A stretch of 64,000 nt of DNA from JAAOII01 sp965207705 (GCA_965207705.1 OZ242292.1:1993197-2057196), one strand, 5' to 3'. Counted from the stretch's first letter, positions 1 through 8,759 are shown. Notes: generated by a model not told the origin, from the letters alone. Program-made: numbers and translations.

Positions 1-126
1 TGGTTGTACTGATATAACACCCCAGGTTTCACAAAAATATATTGCTAAGGATAAGCAAATTATTTTGTTAAAATAAGATAATCAGAGGCCTGCTGCTGCA
101 CGAAATGCCTGAGTGTGGATTAGGGT
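1..126 (+). pseudogene. Family-2 glycosyltransferase fragment
   Basis: Translation from position 2 gives the segment just after the DDG motif of the local glycosyltransferases (GCTD, then KYIAKDKQIILLK and AAARNA), interrupted by two in-frame stops (after LLK and after ARNA). No start is visible because the fragment reaches the window edge, and it is followed directly by a glycosyltransferase scrap on the other strand. It is a non-functional remnant of the family whose intact members lie at 221-1258, 9690-10670 and 10799-11782. Confidence 0.7.
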
Positions 127-129
127 TAA

Positions 130-205
130 ACCATCATCCATTAATATAAACTCAAAATCCTCTTGATATTAGAAAAATTTATGTTCTTAAATATTATAAG
201 GAGAA
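130..205 (-). pseudogene. Glycosyltransferase 5' scrap and decayed leader
   Basis: On the minus strand positions 169-130 read YQEDFEFILMDDG, matching the N-terminal UDP-sugar-binding strand of the local family-2 glycosyltransferases. The sequence just upstream (about 205-170) resembles a degraded form of the leader found before other copies. It abuts the plus-strand fragment at 1-126 exactly at the DDG codons. Too short to be functional. Confidence 0.55.
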
Positions 206-220
206 TCTATTTTACTGTTT

Positions 221-1258
221 CTATGATTTAATTCTGGTAGTATTAAATGCTTGAATTAATTTACCTTGCTTTATTAATTTTTTAGTTTTAATTTTTTTAA
301 TTCTATATATGAATTTACTAGTAAACTCTTCAGGTGATATACTTTTCACTGTTTTTATTACAGTAGTTAATTCTTCATCACTAATATATTTGCCTTTTTT
401 TATTGATTTAATAATATTTTTAGATAGTTCTGGAATCCAAGTATTAAATATGCTATTACGTGTAATCTGTGGCAATTGAGGGATTAGAGTTAATATTTCA
501 TCCAAAGATTTATTGTCTTCTACTGGGTCATAATTAGTATTCCTACGAAACCAAGCAGATAGATAAGAAGCTATATATGATTTCATAAAATGCACAGGAT
601 ATCTTGTAGTTATATTATTGCCAAAACCGATGTCAGGTATGGTATATCTATATAAATACTCTCCCACAATAGCTGCAGAAAACTTTTCTTGGAATCTTAA
701 AGTAAAATCCATATCCTCAATTATATTAGGTGATATGCGCAAGCCCAAACAGGCATCAAATATTTCTTTTTTTATCATAGTTGAAGGTCCTAAAGTGAAG
801 GGAAGGGCAAACACATGTTTTAATAAGGTATTATCGCGCGGCAGTAAATCGCCAATAATATTTGCGTAGCCAATATTACTTCCGTCAGGAGTAATAAACT
901 CTTGCATAGTTGGACATGCATCAATTTGGGGATTATCTTCCATAAATTTCAGTTGTTTTTCTAATCTCTCTGGAACGGATATATCATCATCATCCATAAA
1001 AGCAATGTATTTACTTTGAGAATGATTAACTCCTGTATTGCGTGCATGGGCTGCGCCACTATTATTCTGTCGTATATATTCTATCCGCTTATCATGCTTA
1101 GCATAATATTTTAATATGTATGGAGAACTATCAGTTGAACCATCGTCCACTAATATAAACTCAAAATTCTTATAGGTTTGATTGAGTATTGATTTAATAG
1201 CACGAGCAACATATTTTTCGCGATTATATATCGGCATTACAACACTAATTTCAGCCAT
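221..1258 (-). CDS. Family-2 glycosyltransferase
   Basis: A 345-residue GT-A fold transferase, probably adding a sugar to a surface polysaccharide or lipid-linked glycan at the inner face of the cytoplasmic membrane. Residues 4-12 (SVVMPIYNR region) and the DDG at 38-40 form the nucleotide-sugar site. MDDDD at 88-92 is the DXD-type metal-binding motif, and the later IIEDMDFTLRF supplies the likely ED catalytic base. The C-terminal 120 residues are Lys-rich and family-specific. No membrane segment is seen. It differs clearly from the pair at 9690-11782 and seems intact. Donor and acceptor cannot be read from sequence. ATG start at 1258; upstream on the coding strand is a TTATAATATAA-like box. 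Confidence 0.85.
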   Translation of the reverse strand: MAEISVVMPIYNREKYVARAIKSILNQTYKNFEFILVDDGSTDSSPYILKYYAKHDKRIEYIRQNNSGAAHARNTGVNHSQSKYIAFMDDDDISVPERLEKQLKFMEDNPQIDACPTMQEFITPDGSNIGYANIIGDLLPRDNTLLKHVFALPFTLGPSTMIKKEIFDACLGLRISPNIIEDMDFTLRFQEKFSAAIVGEYLYRYTIPDIGFGNNITTRYPVHFMKSYIASYLSAWFRRNTNYDPVEDNKSLDEILTLIPQLPQITRNSIFNTWIPELSKNIIKSIKKGKYISDEELTTVIKTVKSISPEEFTSKFIYRIKKIKTKKLIKQGKLIQAFNTTRIKS

Positions 1259-1315
1259 GATTTATATTATAATGTGTAATAGCGTATATCATAGAATGAA
1301 AATTCTGTTGGTGTA

Positions 1316-1366
1316 TGTAAAGTTATCTTGATATTAAAAAAATCTATGTTCATAAATATTATTATA
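1316..1366 (-). repeat. Decayed glycosyltransferase leader-like repeat
   Basis: The reverse strand carries a TATAATATTTATGAACAT-like stretch followed by AT-rich sequence. It is closely similar to the segment at about 160-205 and weakly similar to the leader before the glycosyltransferases at 9690 and 10799. A further degraded copy lies at about 1549-1606, where the complement ends in a FEV-like remnant of the FEFILVDD strand. I see no gene in 1260-1400. Confidence 0.4.
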
Positions 1367-1404
1367 CATTGCTTATTAACTTGATGCCAGGATTTTCGTT
1401 TTAA

Positions 1405-1533
1405 AATATATAGCCCCCAAAGAATTTGCTAGTAACTTTATACAGCAACTTACAAAATATAGTGCTAAAAAACCAATTAATAAAGAAAGGTAAGCTAATT
1501 CAAGCATTTAATGCCATGAGAATTAAATTATAA
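1405..1533 (+). pseudogene. Glycosyltransferase C-terminal remnant
   Basis: Plus-strand translation gives PKEFASNFIQQLTKYSAKKPINK, then after a frameshift GKLIQAFNAMRIKL and a stop. This matches the C-terminus of the intact glycosyltransferase at 221-1258 (PEEFTSKFIYR region through GKLIQAFNTTRIKS). The rest of the gene is missing, so it is a tail left by a duplication and inversion. Confidence 0.65.
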
Positions 1534-1627
1534 AAATAACACGACAGGCAATCCACTAAAATAAACTTCAAATTTTCTATTCATAAATATGTTGTGCTTG
1601 AAGAAAAATTAATTATTAACTGACTTT

Positions 1628-2267
1628 TGCGTAGCCTCAGATACATATTGGACTCTGAGTTAGGAGTTATAAGTTCAGAAAATAAGGATGGGCAGGATGG
1701 GAATAAGTCTGCAAGTAACAGTAAATTATCCAATGCCTCCACTTCAGGGGTCAAAGCAGTTGGTGTTTGTCGTAAGAGTGGTCTGCATTACATTGAGGTT
1801 AAATAATAATGAGAATTAAATATGGAGGCTATAAATTGCGCGGCTATTATAAAATGGCTGATTTAGCACTGAAATATTTGAACATGACTAAACCAGCCAA
1901 AACTAAGCTAGACATACTTACCTTCTTCAATAAGCATGGCTTGTCAGCGACAAAAGATGCTTACAGCATAAGCCGCAGTTCCTTGTATCGCTGGAAACAA
2001 TTATACCGTAATTATGGAATTAATGGTCTTGAAGAAAAAAGAACATGTCCTCACAACACAAGAAAACGCCACTGGGATTACCGGATAGTTGAAGAGTTTG
2101 TAAATTACAATACCCAAGACCTCATAAACCCTAAAATATTTAACCAAAAACTATCCGATTGGCTCTACTGGTATAACTGCGAAAGAGACCATCATTCTTT
2201 AGGATATAATACACCTATGGAATTCATGGAAAAAGATTTTGAGTCCCAAGTGATATGGGGCCATACA
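1628..2267 (+). mobile_element. Internally deleted IS (IS3/IS481-like), copy 1
   Basis: A 640-bp unit repeated at 8946-9585 at constant offset with no indels and about a dozen substitutions. The left end (TGCGTAGCC...) and the complement of the right end (TGTATGGCC...) form imperfect terminal inverted repeats, about 10-11 of 15 matching, with the TG...CA ends typical of DDE elements. No clear target duplication is visible. The first 180 bp are non-coding; the rest encodes a transposase lacking its catalytic centre. The element abuts the ABC exporter repeat unit at 2273. Confidence 0.75.
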
Positions 2268-2300
2268 GTTAACCTAGTATATCATTATTACTGTGTATAA
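1809..2300 (+). pseudogene. Truncated transposase without DDE core
   Basis: The 163-residue product keeps the N-terminal helix-turn-helix part (residues 1-95: LALKYLNMTKPAKTKL, ISRSSLYRWKQLYRNYG, RKRHWDYRIVE) and is then joined directly to the extreme C-terminus of an integrase core (KLSDWLYWYNCERDHHSLG, TPMEFM). In the IS3/IS481 group the three catalytic acids lie between these parts, so they are deleted. It could still bind DNA but should not catalyse transposition alone. The last ten residues come from flanking DNA because the element contains no stop codon. Confidence 0.8.
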
Positions 2301-2415
2301 TTAATCATTATGTTACAAACTTATTTATTGCCGTCAAAAGTAACTGACTGCAAGTGTACGAATACCTCAATAAATAGCTGGAAATACCTGGCACAAAATA
2401 CCCTGCATAAAATAT

Positions 2416-4266
2416 ATGGCACATAGAATAGACGACTATGCCAAAGAATGGAAATCATTCCGCTCTACACTGGATAGAAAACGATACGACAAAGAATGGG
2501 AGAAGTTTAGCGATAAGAGCAAATTGTCACGTCGCAAATTCCCGTATCATGGCTTAATGACCATTGGCTCTTATGTAAAAAAAGAGCTTCTTATATTTAT
2601 AGTTCTTTTTATAACTTCAGGGATAACTGCTTTTGCCAATATGGGGTTTGCCATGGTGGTAGAAAACATAGATGAAGCTTTCACAAATCCAGATTCTACA
2701 TGGAATCTATATGCCCCACTTGCAATTATAGGATTAACTATAATCAGGGCACTAAGCAGTGGTTTTGGCGGCATGGCTTCCGCTTATATCTCCAATATAG
2801 TTGGACATCGCTTGACTAATAGAATGTATCGTCATATTATCCGTTTACCATTAGCTTTTTACTCACAGAGTTCGGTAGGAGAACTTATGTCTAAGATGTC
2901 TTACAATGTTGGAGCCATTTCTGAAGCCATTAGAGGTGGGTTAGTTAGCATCTTACAACAAGGGCTTACATTAATAGCATTATTAGGGTATCTATTCTAC
3001 TTGAATTGGTATTTAACCATAATAATATTAGCCGTCATGCCTTTTGCAATGATACTTGCAGAGATTGCGCGCCGTCGCCTGAAAGTACTGAGCAAGCGAT
3101 TACAAAAAGGGTCAGAACTTATGTCTAAAACCGTAGCGGATGTTTTCTCATCTTTGCCTTTAGTACGTGTTTTAGCTGCAGAAAAATATGAAACTGAAAG
3201 GTATCGTTCTTTTAGCTCTTTCCGTAAAAAAGAATCTATGAAAGCAGCTTTAGTAGGTTCCATTACCATGCCACTACTACAAATTTTATTGTCACTCCCC
3301 TTTGGTTTTATTGTATGGATAGGCCTGAACTCCAGCGGACACTCCTTTGCTACGACTGGAGAATTTCTTGCTTACTTAACCGCCGTTATTTTTGTTGCAA
3401 GTCCCATTCGCTCACTAACTGGCGTCCAAGCCGCCTTACAGGCAGGAGAAATTGCCGCCATTGATTGCTTAGACCACTTATCTATATCTTATGAGGAAGA
3501 TAAAGGAACTATTGTGCTTAAAAAAGATGAGGTAAAAGGCAAGATAGAATTGCGCGATGTGCACTTCACTTATGAAGAGGAAAAACCAGTACTTAGCGGG
3601 CTTAACCTAACTATAGAAGCCGGTAAGAAAACAGCACTGGTAGGCGTCTCAGGTTCCGGCAAGAGCACCATTATAAATTTGATATTACGCCTCTATTCCG
3701 CACAACAAGGCAATGTCTATCTTGATGGAATTAAAACTAGCGATATTAACCTATCCTCGCTAAGGGCAAACATAGGTTATGTGAGCCAAGGTATATTTCT
3801 GTTTAACCATACTTTACGTTACAACTTATTGTATGGGTTGGATGAACCAGTTGATGATGATAGAATTAAGGAAGTTCTAACCAGCGCGCATGCGTGGGAC
3901 TTTATTGAAGAAATGCCTATGGGATTGAACACAAGGCTAGGTGATAAAGGAGTGCAACTTTCTGGCGGGCAACAACAGAGAATATCCTTAGCAAGGGCTC
4001 TTCTAAAGAACACAAAGATACTAATATTGGACGAGGCAACTTCAGCTTTAGATGTGGAAGCCGAGTATAAAATTAGAAAGAATATTGATACTATGATGGA
4101 AGGACGGACAGTTCTGGCTATCGCTCACCGCCTATCCACCATAACACAAATGGATAGAATTATTCTATTAAGTCATGGAAAAATTGCTGAAGAAGGCACC
4201 CATCAAGAACTTCTGGCTAACAAAGGAAGATATGCAGACCTTTGTTCTTATCAGTTTAGGAAGTGA
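2416..4266 (+). CDS. ABC exporter, MsbA-like (copy 1)
   Basis: A 616-residue half-transporter with an N-terminal six-helix exporter domain (about residues 50-330) and a C-terminal ATPase. Walker A GVSGSGKST is near 410-418, the LSGGQQQR signature near 514-521, Walker B ILILDEATS near 534-542, and the H-loop AHRLST near 568. Such proteins dimerise in the inner membrane and export lipids, lipid-linked sugars or drugs. The glycosyltransferase neighbourhood suggests a glycolipid or lipid-linked oligosaccharide flippase, but this is inferred. A near-identical inverted paralogue is at 12320-14170. Differences cluster in the first 135 residues. Confidence 0.9.
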   Translation: MAHRIDDYAKEWKSFRSTLDRKRYDKEWEKFSDKSKLSRRKFPYHGLMTIGSYVKKELLIFIVLFITSGITAFANMGFAMVVENIDEAFTNPDSTWNLYAPLAIIGLTIIRALSSGFGGMASAYISNIVGHRLTNRMYRHIIRLPLAFYSQSSVGELMSKMSYNVGAISEAIRGGLVSILQQGLTLIALLGYLFYLNWYLTIIILAVMPFAMILAEIARRRLKVLSKRLQKGSELMSKTVADVFSSLPLVRVLAAEKYETERYRSFSSFRKKESMKAALVGSITMPLLQILLSLPFGFIVWIGLNSSGHSFATTGEFLAYLTAVIFVASPIRSLTGVQAALQAGEIAAIDCLDHLSISYEEDKGTIVLKKDEVKGKIELRDVHFTYEEEKPVLSGLNLTIEAGKKTALVGVSGSGKSTIINLILRLYSAQQGNVYLDGIKTSDINLSSLRANIGYVSQGIFLFNHTLRYNLLYGLDEPVDDDRIKEVLTSAHAWDFIEEMPMGLNTRLGDKGVQLSGGQQQRISLARALLKNTKILILDEATSALDVEAEYKIRKNIDTMMEGRTVLAIAHRLSTITQMDRIILLSHGKIAEEGTHQELLANKGRYADLCSYQFRK

Positions 4267-4321
4267 TTGGTACACAAATTAAATTCACCTTTTATTATAA
4301 TAATCTGGTTTTTTGCAACCC

Positions 4322-4626
4322 TTAAGCAGAGACGGGCAATGATACATCATCATGTATATATAATATAAACTTCCCTTGCGTTTTATCCACTATAGCATTT
4401 CGCGCAGCAGTAGCTCCCTGATTATTTTGTCTTAACAAAATAATTCTCTTATACTTAGCAAAGTATTTTTGTAAAATCTGAGGTATTATATTATTACAAC
4501 CATCATCTACTATTATCAACTCAAAATCATCATAAATTTGATTGAGTATTGAATCTATAGCCTAATCTATATAATCAGCACGATTATAGGTTACCATCAG
4601 TACTGATACTAAAGAGATTGTAGCCA
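4322..4626 (-). pseudogene. Truncated glycosyltransferase, exporter-linked copy 1
   Basis: From the ATG at 4626 the minus strand reads MATISLVSVLMVTYNRADYID, a stop, AIDSILNQIYDDFEL, then VDDGC and ARNAIVDKTQGKF to DDVSLPVSA and a stop. It therefore has an internal nonsense codon and is cut at the DDDDISLP position, where it joins the 3' flank of the exporter. The same junction recurs at about 8830 and 12255. It is non-functional as an enzyme. Confidence 0.8.
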
Positions 4627-4720
4627 TTTGCCAATATCTTTTTCAATTATCTGGATGCACATCGTTTTAGATACTACACTATCTTTAACCTGTTTTATTA
4701 TTCTTTTATAATTAACCCAG
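4627..4720 (-). promoter_or_regulatory. Glycosyltransferase leader (decayed copy)
   Basis: The coding-strand sequence upstream of the pseudogene contains TTATAAAAG, then ATAAAACAGGTTAAAG, aligning with the TTATAATATTC / ATGGAACAAATTAGA leader of the copies at 9607 and 7983. The leader start codon has become ATA. Positions 4721-4898 are AT-rich and hold nothing else I can support beyond a possible promoter for the fucosyltransferase-like gene. Confidence 0.45.
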
Positions 4721-4898
4721 CCAATCGACAAAACATATATTTAAGTTTTACCTATTGGGTAATTATATCTAAATTTTACATAAAATAAGTTACTCGCCAC
4801 TTGAACATCATAATATGTACAACATACTATTTATAATACCGCTTGAAAATCCTGATAAAAAATTATTCTAAAAGGATATAAATTAAAAGTATTTTATA

Positions 4899-5903
4899 AT
4901 GTATAAAATGAAAACTCAAATGACATTGAAACATACAATTACATCTAGGTGTAAAAAATTATGGCGAAGTAAAAACACTATTGTAATTCAAATTAAGGGG
5001 GGTCTAGGAAATCAATTATTTCAATATGCATTTGCAACAGCTCTGCAGAAGACATTTAATAAAATTGTGATTCTTGATTCCCGTTCCTTTTATAAAGGGA
5101 GCGATCAATACAAAAGAGTTTATTCATTATCAAACTTTAATATTCATATTAAAGAGGCACCCAAAGAAATGAGCCCCCCCCCCCCAACACTGAATATAGA
5201 AAAGAATTATTTAAAGAGATATAGATTTTTTAAAATATCTTTCATAGATCATAATGATCGATACAACATTATAAACCTTCTTAAAGAATTTAAGCCCTTG
5301 GGTATAATATATGCTACTGGATATTGGCAGTCAGCTAAGGTTGTAAATTTATGCCGTAAAGAATTATTAGATGATATAAAACTTATACAGAAACCTCACA
5401 GTGAATTTTATGCGTTAAGGAATGACATCAAAATATGTAAGGATTCTACAACCATTCATTTTAGACAATCTTGGAACATTGAAATCCCTAAAAATAAAAT
5501 ATCCTTACATACTCAAAGCCCATTACCTGTTGAATACTATGAACGGGCAATTAACCACATTAAAAGGGTTAAAAAAAATACAAAATTTTTCATTTTTGCG
5601 GATGACATTAAAAAAGCAACAAAAATTATGATAAAACTTTTACCTAGCTCTCAGTATAAAATAATTCAACATAGAGATAATAACATATATGATTATGAAT
5701 ATTTATTTTTAATGTCAGAATGCTCTAATGTTATTATGTCCAATTCATCATTTTCATGGTGGGGCGCCTGGTTAAGGTGGGCACGAGCCCAAGATAAACA
5801 AAGCAAAGGTATCTATATAATGCCGCATGATTGGAATGCTGACGGAACTGGAAAAAAAATTAGTAAAGAATTAACATTTTCCTCAAGCATTATACATTTA
5901 TGA
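4899..5903 (+). CDS. GT11 alpha-1,2-fucosyltransferase-like protein
   Basis: A 334-residue protein of the GT11 family, which transfers fucose from GDP-fucose to surface glycans. GGLGNQLFQYA at residues 34-44 and SNSSFSWWGAWL near 280-291 are family hallmarks. The usual HxRRxD donor-binding motif appears as IHFRQSWN (near 185), so the second Arg and the Asp are missing and activity is uncertain. A run of 12 C at 5174-5185 encodes Ser-Pro4 (residues 92-96) and keeps the frame open here; a change of one base would truncate the protein. The first 26 residues are a basic extension, and the ATG at 4908 is an alternative start. Confidence 0.85.
   Translation: MYKMKTQMTLKHTITSRCKKLWRSKNTIVIQIKGGLGNQLFQYAFATALQKTFNKIVILDSRSFYKGSDQYKRVYSLSNFNIHIKEAPKEMSPPPPTLNIEKNYLKRYRFFKISFIDHNDRYNIINLLKEFKPLGIIYATGYWQSAKVVNLCRKELLDDIKLIQKPHSEFYALRNDIKICKDSTTIHFRQSWNIEIPKNKISLHTQSPLPVEYYERAINHIKRVKKNTKFFIFADDIKKATKIMIKLLPSSQYKIIQHRDNNIYDYEYLFLMSECSNVIMSNSSFSWWGAWLRWARAQDKQSKGIYIMPHDWNADGTGKKISKELTFSSSIIHL
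5174..5185. repeat. Poly-C tract (12 C) inside a coding region
   Basis: Twelve consecutive C in a region of roughly 30 percent GC, within the fucosyltransferase-like gene. Tracts of this length are prone to slipped-strand mispairing and act as on/off switches in surface-glycan genes of other bacteria. The present length is in frame. Confidence 0.95.
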
Positions 5904-5912
5904 ATATAATGC

Positions 5913-6699
5913 TTATCCATACCAATACTTAGGTAAAATAATGTTTCTGCGTCTCAGCACATTTTTCCTATCCAGATGATGTGGAAAATCAATGGCTAGT
6001 ATTTTTTTGTGTACCTGGTCTTTCCTTAAAAATGTTATTTCCAAAAAAATCAGGAAATACGTACCCATATCGAGAAAAAACATAACAATTATTATTGGGA
6101 TGAATGTGAACCACTTCAAAATATTTAGTTAACTTCTCCAATGAGGAATAGATTTGTTTAAATTTTTGTGATTTTATTCCACTAAAAAGCAATCTATGTA
6201 AAAAGCGAAACTCTATCACTAATATTCTAAATTTGCAGAGATTATCAGTACTTATATCATTAATTACATTATATTATTCCCTTTCAATATCCATCTGTAG
6301 TATAAATTAGCTTTCACTTGAACAATATTTATCTATCCAACTATCTATCTTCATATACTTTGAATTATTCTTAGCACCTAGATATTTTTTATAAAAATGG
6401 AACAATGTGTGTTTTAAGGGAGGCTTTTCAACTGAATAATCTGCCAAAAAACATTTGATACCTTTACTTGCTAAGGAATATTCAAAATCAGCTATTCCAG
6501 AAACTCCAGGGGAAAAACAAGATGTAATATCATTAATATCATCGGGGATCAAATACCCGCCATCACTTTCGCCCCCCATACGAATAAGATTATGGTTAGT
6601 TTTAACCGGTTTCATAATTTTAACTAACTGTGATAGCAAAACAAATCTTTTTGTCAATAATGATTCCACCTGTTTCATCATATTAAATATGCAGGTCAA
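5913..6699 (-). pseudogene. FkbM-family methyltransferase, decayed
   Basis: Minus-strand pieces together give a recognisable FkbM-type SAM-dependent methyltransferase: RMGGESDGGYLIPDD and CFSPGVSGIADFEYSLASKGI in the 6307-6699 part. After a frameshift follow ILQMDIERE, a stop, YNVI, IEFRFLHRLLF and VVHIHPNNN. A second frameshift precedes LEITFLRKDQV and LPKYWYG. With at least two frameshifts and one nonsense codon it should be inactive. Intact relatives methylate sugars or glycan chains, fitting this locus. Confidence 0.75.
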
Positions 6700-6959
6700 C
6701 GAAAACCAATGAAGCCATTCTCTGCCTTCGATTAAAGTATTATTAATTTTTCGATTGAAAATCTAATCCTTATAATGCATGCCATTATATCATAACTGCG
6801 ATCAAAATATAATTCTAAAAATTCATTAATTCAAGGTAAACCAATTCTAGCCGAATTAAATCACAGAAACAGCAAAATATCTTTAATATGAGTATCTTTA
6901 GATATTACAATAGTCTACGATACTTTAATTTTAACCAGTAATAACCTAGAAAATTCTCG
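6700..6959. other. AT-rich spacer, nothing supported
   Basis: I find no coding, RNA or repeat signal that I can support. The stretch lies between the decayed methyltransferase and the 3' end of a decayed glycosyltransferase and is probably degraded coding DNA. Confidence 0.5.
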
Positions 6960-7897
6960 GCTTGGTTAGTACGAGTAATCATTGAAATTTATATTTCTGA
7001 CTTTCTATATGATATTTTTTTTGTTGCCATTATTGTTGGCACCATGTAGCGAACAGTTTCGTAGATCACGTAACGATCTGATTTAGGAAGTTTATTAATT
7101 AATGAAATAATCTCATCTAACTTTAGACCCTATTCAACAGGATCAGCCATGTTATGGCTGCAAAACCACGCGCTTATGTAAGAGGTAATGTGTCTTTTTA
7201 AAAATTTCATGCAATCTTTCGTGTTTAAATTATTGCCAAAATTTTCATTTGGGTAAGTATAAAGATATAAATACTCTCCACCTATAATTGCAGTTTTGTA
7301 TTTTCGTAAAAATCTAAGAGTGAAGTCTAAATCTTCAATTACAAGATGGTCAGCTACTCTATATCCATTGCAATTAATGAAATTTTTCTTAGTTAGGCAA
7401 GTTGTGCTCCCCAATCCACACTCAGGATGCCATTTACCATTAAAAGGTGCTCGCTCTACTGGAAAATACTCCACATTGTACAATGGGTTTACTGTATTAC
7501 TAATAGGTTCTCCTTCCAGATTAATTGGTTGTGACCCACAAGTACACGCATCATAGTCAGTATATTTTTCCAAAAAAGCAACTTACTTCTCTAACCTATT
7601 AGACACTGATACATCATCATCATCCATAAATGCTATAAATTTTCCTTGCACTTTACCCACTCCTGCATTTCGCGCCGCGGCAAGTCCCAGATTATTTTGT
7701 TTTAACAAAACAATACGTTTATCTTTAGCTGCGTATTTTTTTAAAACCTCAGATGTTCTATCAGTGCTGTCATCATCCACTATTATCAACTCAAAATTTT
7801 TATAGGTTTGATTGAGAATTGAATCTATAGCACGCCCAACAACATTAGCGCGATTATAGGTTGCCATCACTACTGATAATAAAGGTATTAAAGACAT
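6960..7897 (-). pseudogene. Family-2 glycosyltransferase, full length with stops
   Basis: Minus-strand reading from the ATG at 7897 gives a nearly full-length copy of the 9690/10799 family (SVVMATYNRANVVGRAIDS, VDDDSTD, FMDDDD, DLDFTLRFLRKYKTA, ISAWFCSHNMADPVE). A TAA at 7583-7585 replaces the CAA of EKQV, and a TAG follows DPVE near 7130. Beyond it the frame continues (SLINKLPKSDRYVIYE) to another stop before the ISMITR segment. These are point nonsense changes with the frame kept, so the decay is recent. Confidence 0.85.
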
Positions 7898-8000
7898 TTG
7901 TCAATATTTCTCTGATTGTATAGCTTCATGTTACTATAGCTGCATGTTATTTTAGATATAATATCCTATCTAATCTGTTCCATAAGGATATTATAAGTTA
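7898..8000 (-). promoter_or_regulatory. Conserved glycosyltransferase leader
   Basis: The coding strand shows TTATAATATCC followed by ATGGAACAGATTAGA (complement of 7969-7983), the same block found before the glycosyltransferases at 9690, 10799 and 11957. The possible short ORF is only five codons here (MEQIR, stop). Positions 8001-8278 are AT-rich with no gene I can support. Confidence 0.5.
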
Positions 8001-8278
8001 TTCACAAGTACTTTTCATAGTGTGTTATTGCTTTAATTATCTATTCCATACTGTTTTATTGTTATTTGAACACACCTATCATTAATTACCCATCAAAGGT
8101 CCAGGTATAACTACTAAACTCGAAATATATGTATGAAGTTATACATTCCAATACTATAGTATAGGAAATTCAATATTAGATGATATATAACAATTAATTT
8201 ACTACATTTTATTAAGCGCATCATTTATTGGCACCGAATCTGTAACCTTATCCCCAAATATAATAATATTTATAAGAT

Positions 8279-8759
8279 TACAGAAGTTGCCACCATTGAT
8301 TATTTAAGCCACTTGTCCTTCTCTTATGAGGAATATAGAGGAACTATCATACTCAAAAAAGATGAGGTGAAAGGTAAGATAGAGTTACGTGATATACAAT
8401 TCGCTTATGAAGAAAAAAACCAGTGTTTACCGGACTCAACTTAACTATTCAAGCTGGTCAGAAAATCGCAAAGAATATCCTTGGCAAGAGCTCTTCTAAA
8501 GGATACAAAGATACTAATATTGGACGAGGCAACTTCAGCTTTAGATGTAGAAGCCGAGTATAAAATTAGAAAAAATATTGACACTATGATGGAAGGACGG
8601 ACAGTTCTGGCTATTGCTCGCCCCCTCTCCACCGTAACACAAATGGATAGAATTATTCTATTAAGTCATGGAAAAATTGCCGAAGAAGGCACCCACCAAG
8701 AACTTCTAGCTAACAAGGGAAGATATGCAGATCTTTGTTCTTATCAGTTTAGGAAATGA
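8279..8759 (+). pseudogene. ABC exporter remnant (copy 3)
   Basis: The plus strand reads TEVATIDYLSHLSFSYEE, KDEVKGKIELRDIQFAYEE, a frameshift, then GLNLTIQAGQK. It jumps directly to ISLARALLKDTKILILDEA and on to the normal C-terminus SYQFRK. The whole membrane domain is gone and an internal deletion removes Walker A through the signature motif. The H-loop region reads IARPLST instead of IAHRLST. It is non-functional. Its 3' flank continues into the same convergent glycosyltransferase junction as the intact copies. Confidence 0.85.

Larger units (their letters stand above)
2273..4700. repeat. Long inverted repeat, left arm
   Basis: This segment matches the reverse complement of about 11880-14288. 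Shared content in order is the exporter 5' leader (from TAGTATATCATTATTA), the whole exporter gene, its 3' flank, a convergent truncated glycosyltransferase, and that pseudogene's leader. Identity is highest in the exporter middle and lower at both ends. The arms are separated by about 7.2 kb and face each other. Confidence 0.75.

Noticed and set aside
618..869. Plus-strand open frame opposite the glycosyltransferase at 221-1258
   Set aside because: It is a shadow in another frame of an intact gene with clear family motifs and has no recognisable features.
1628..2300. Considered as a complete IS with active transposase
   Set aside because: The frame is about 160 residues and goes from the HTH region directly to the C-terminal tail, so the catalytic acids are absent.
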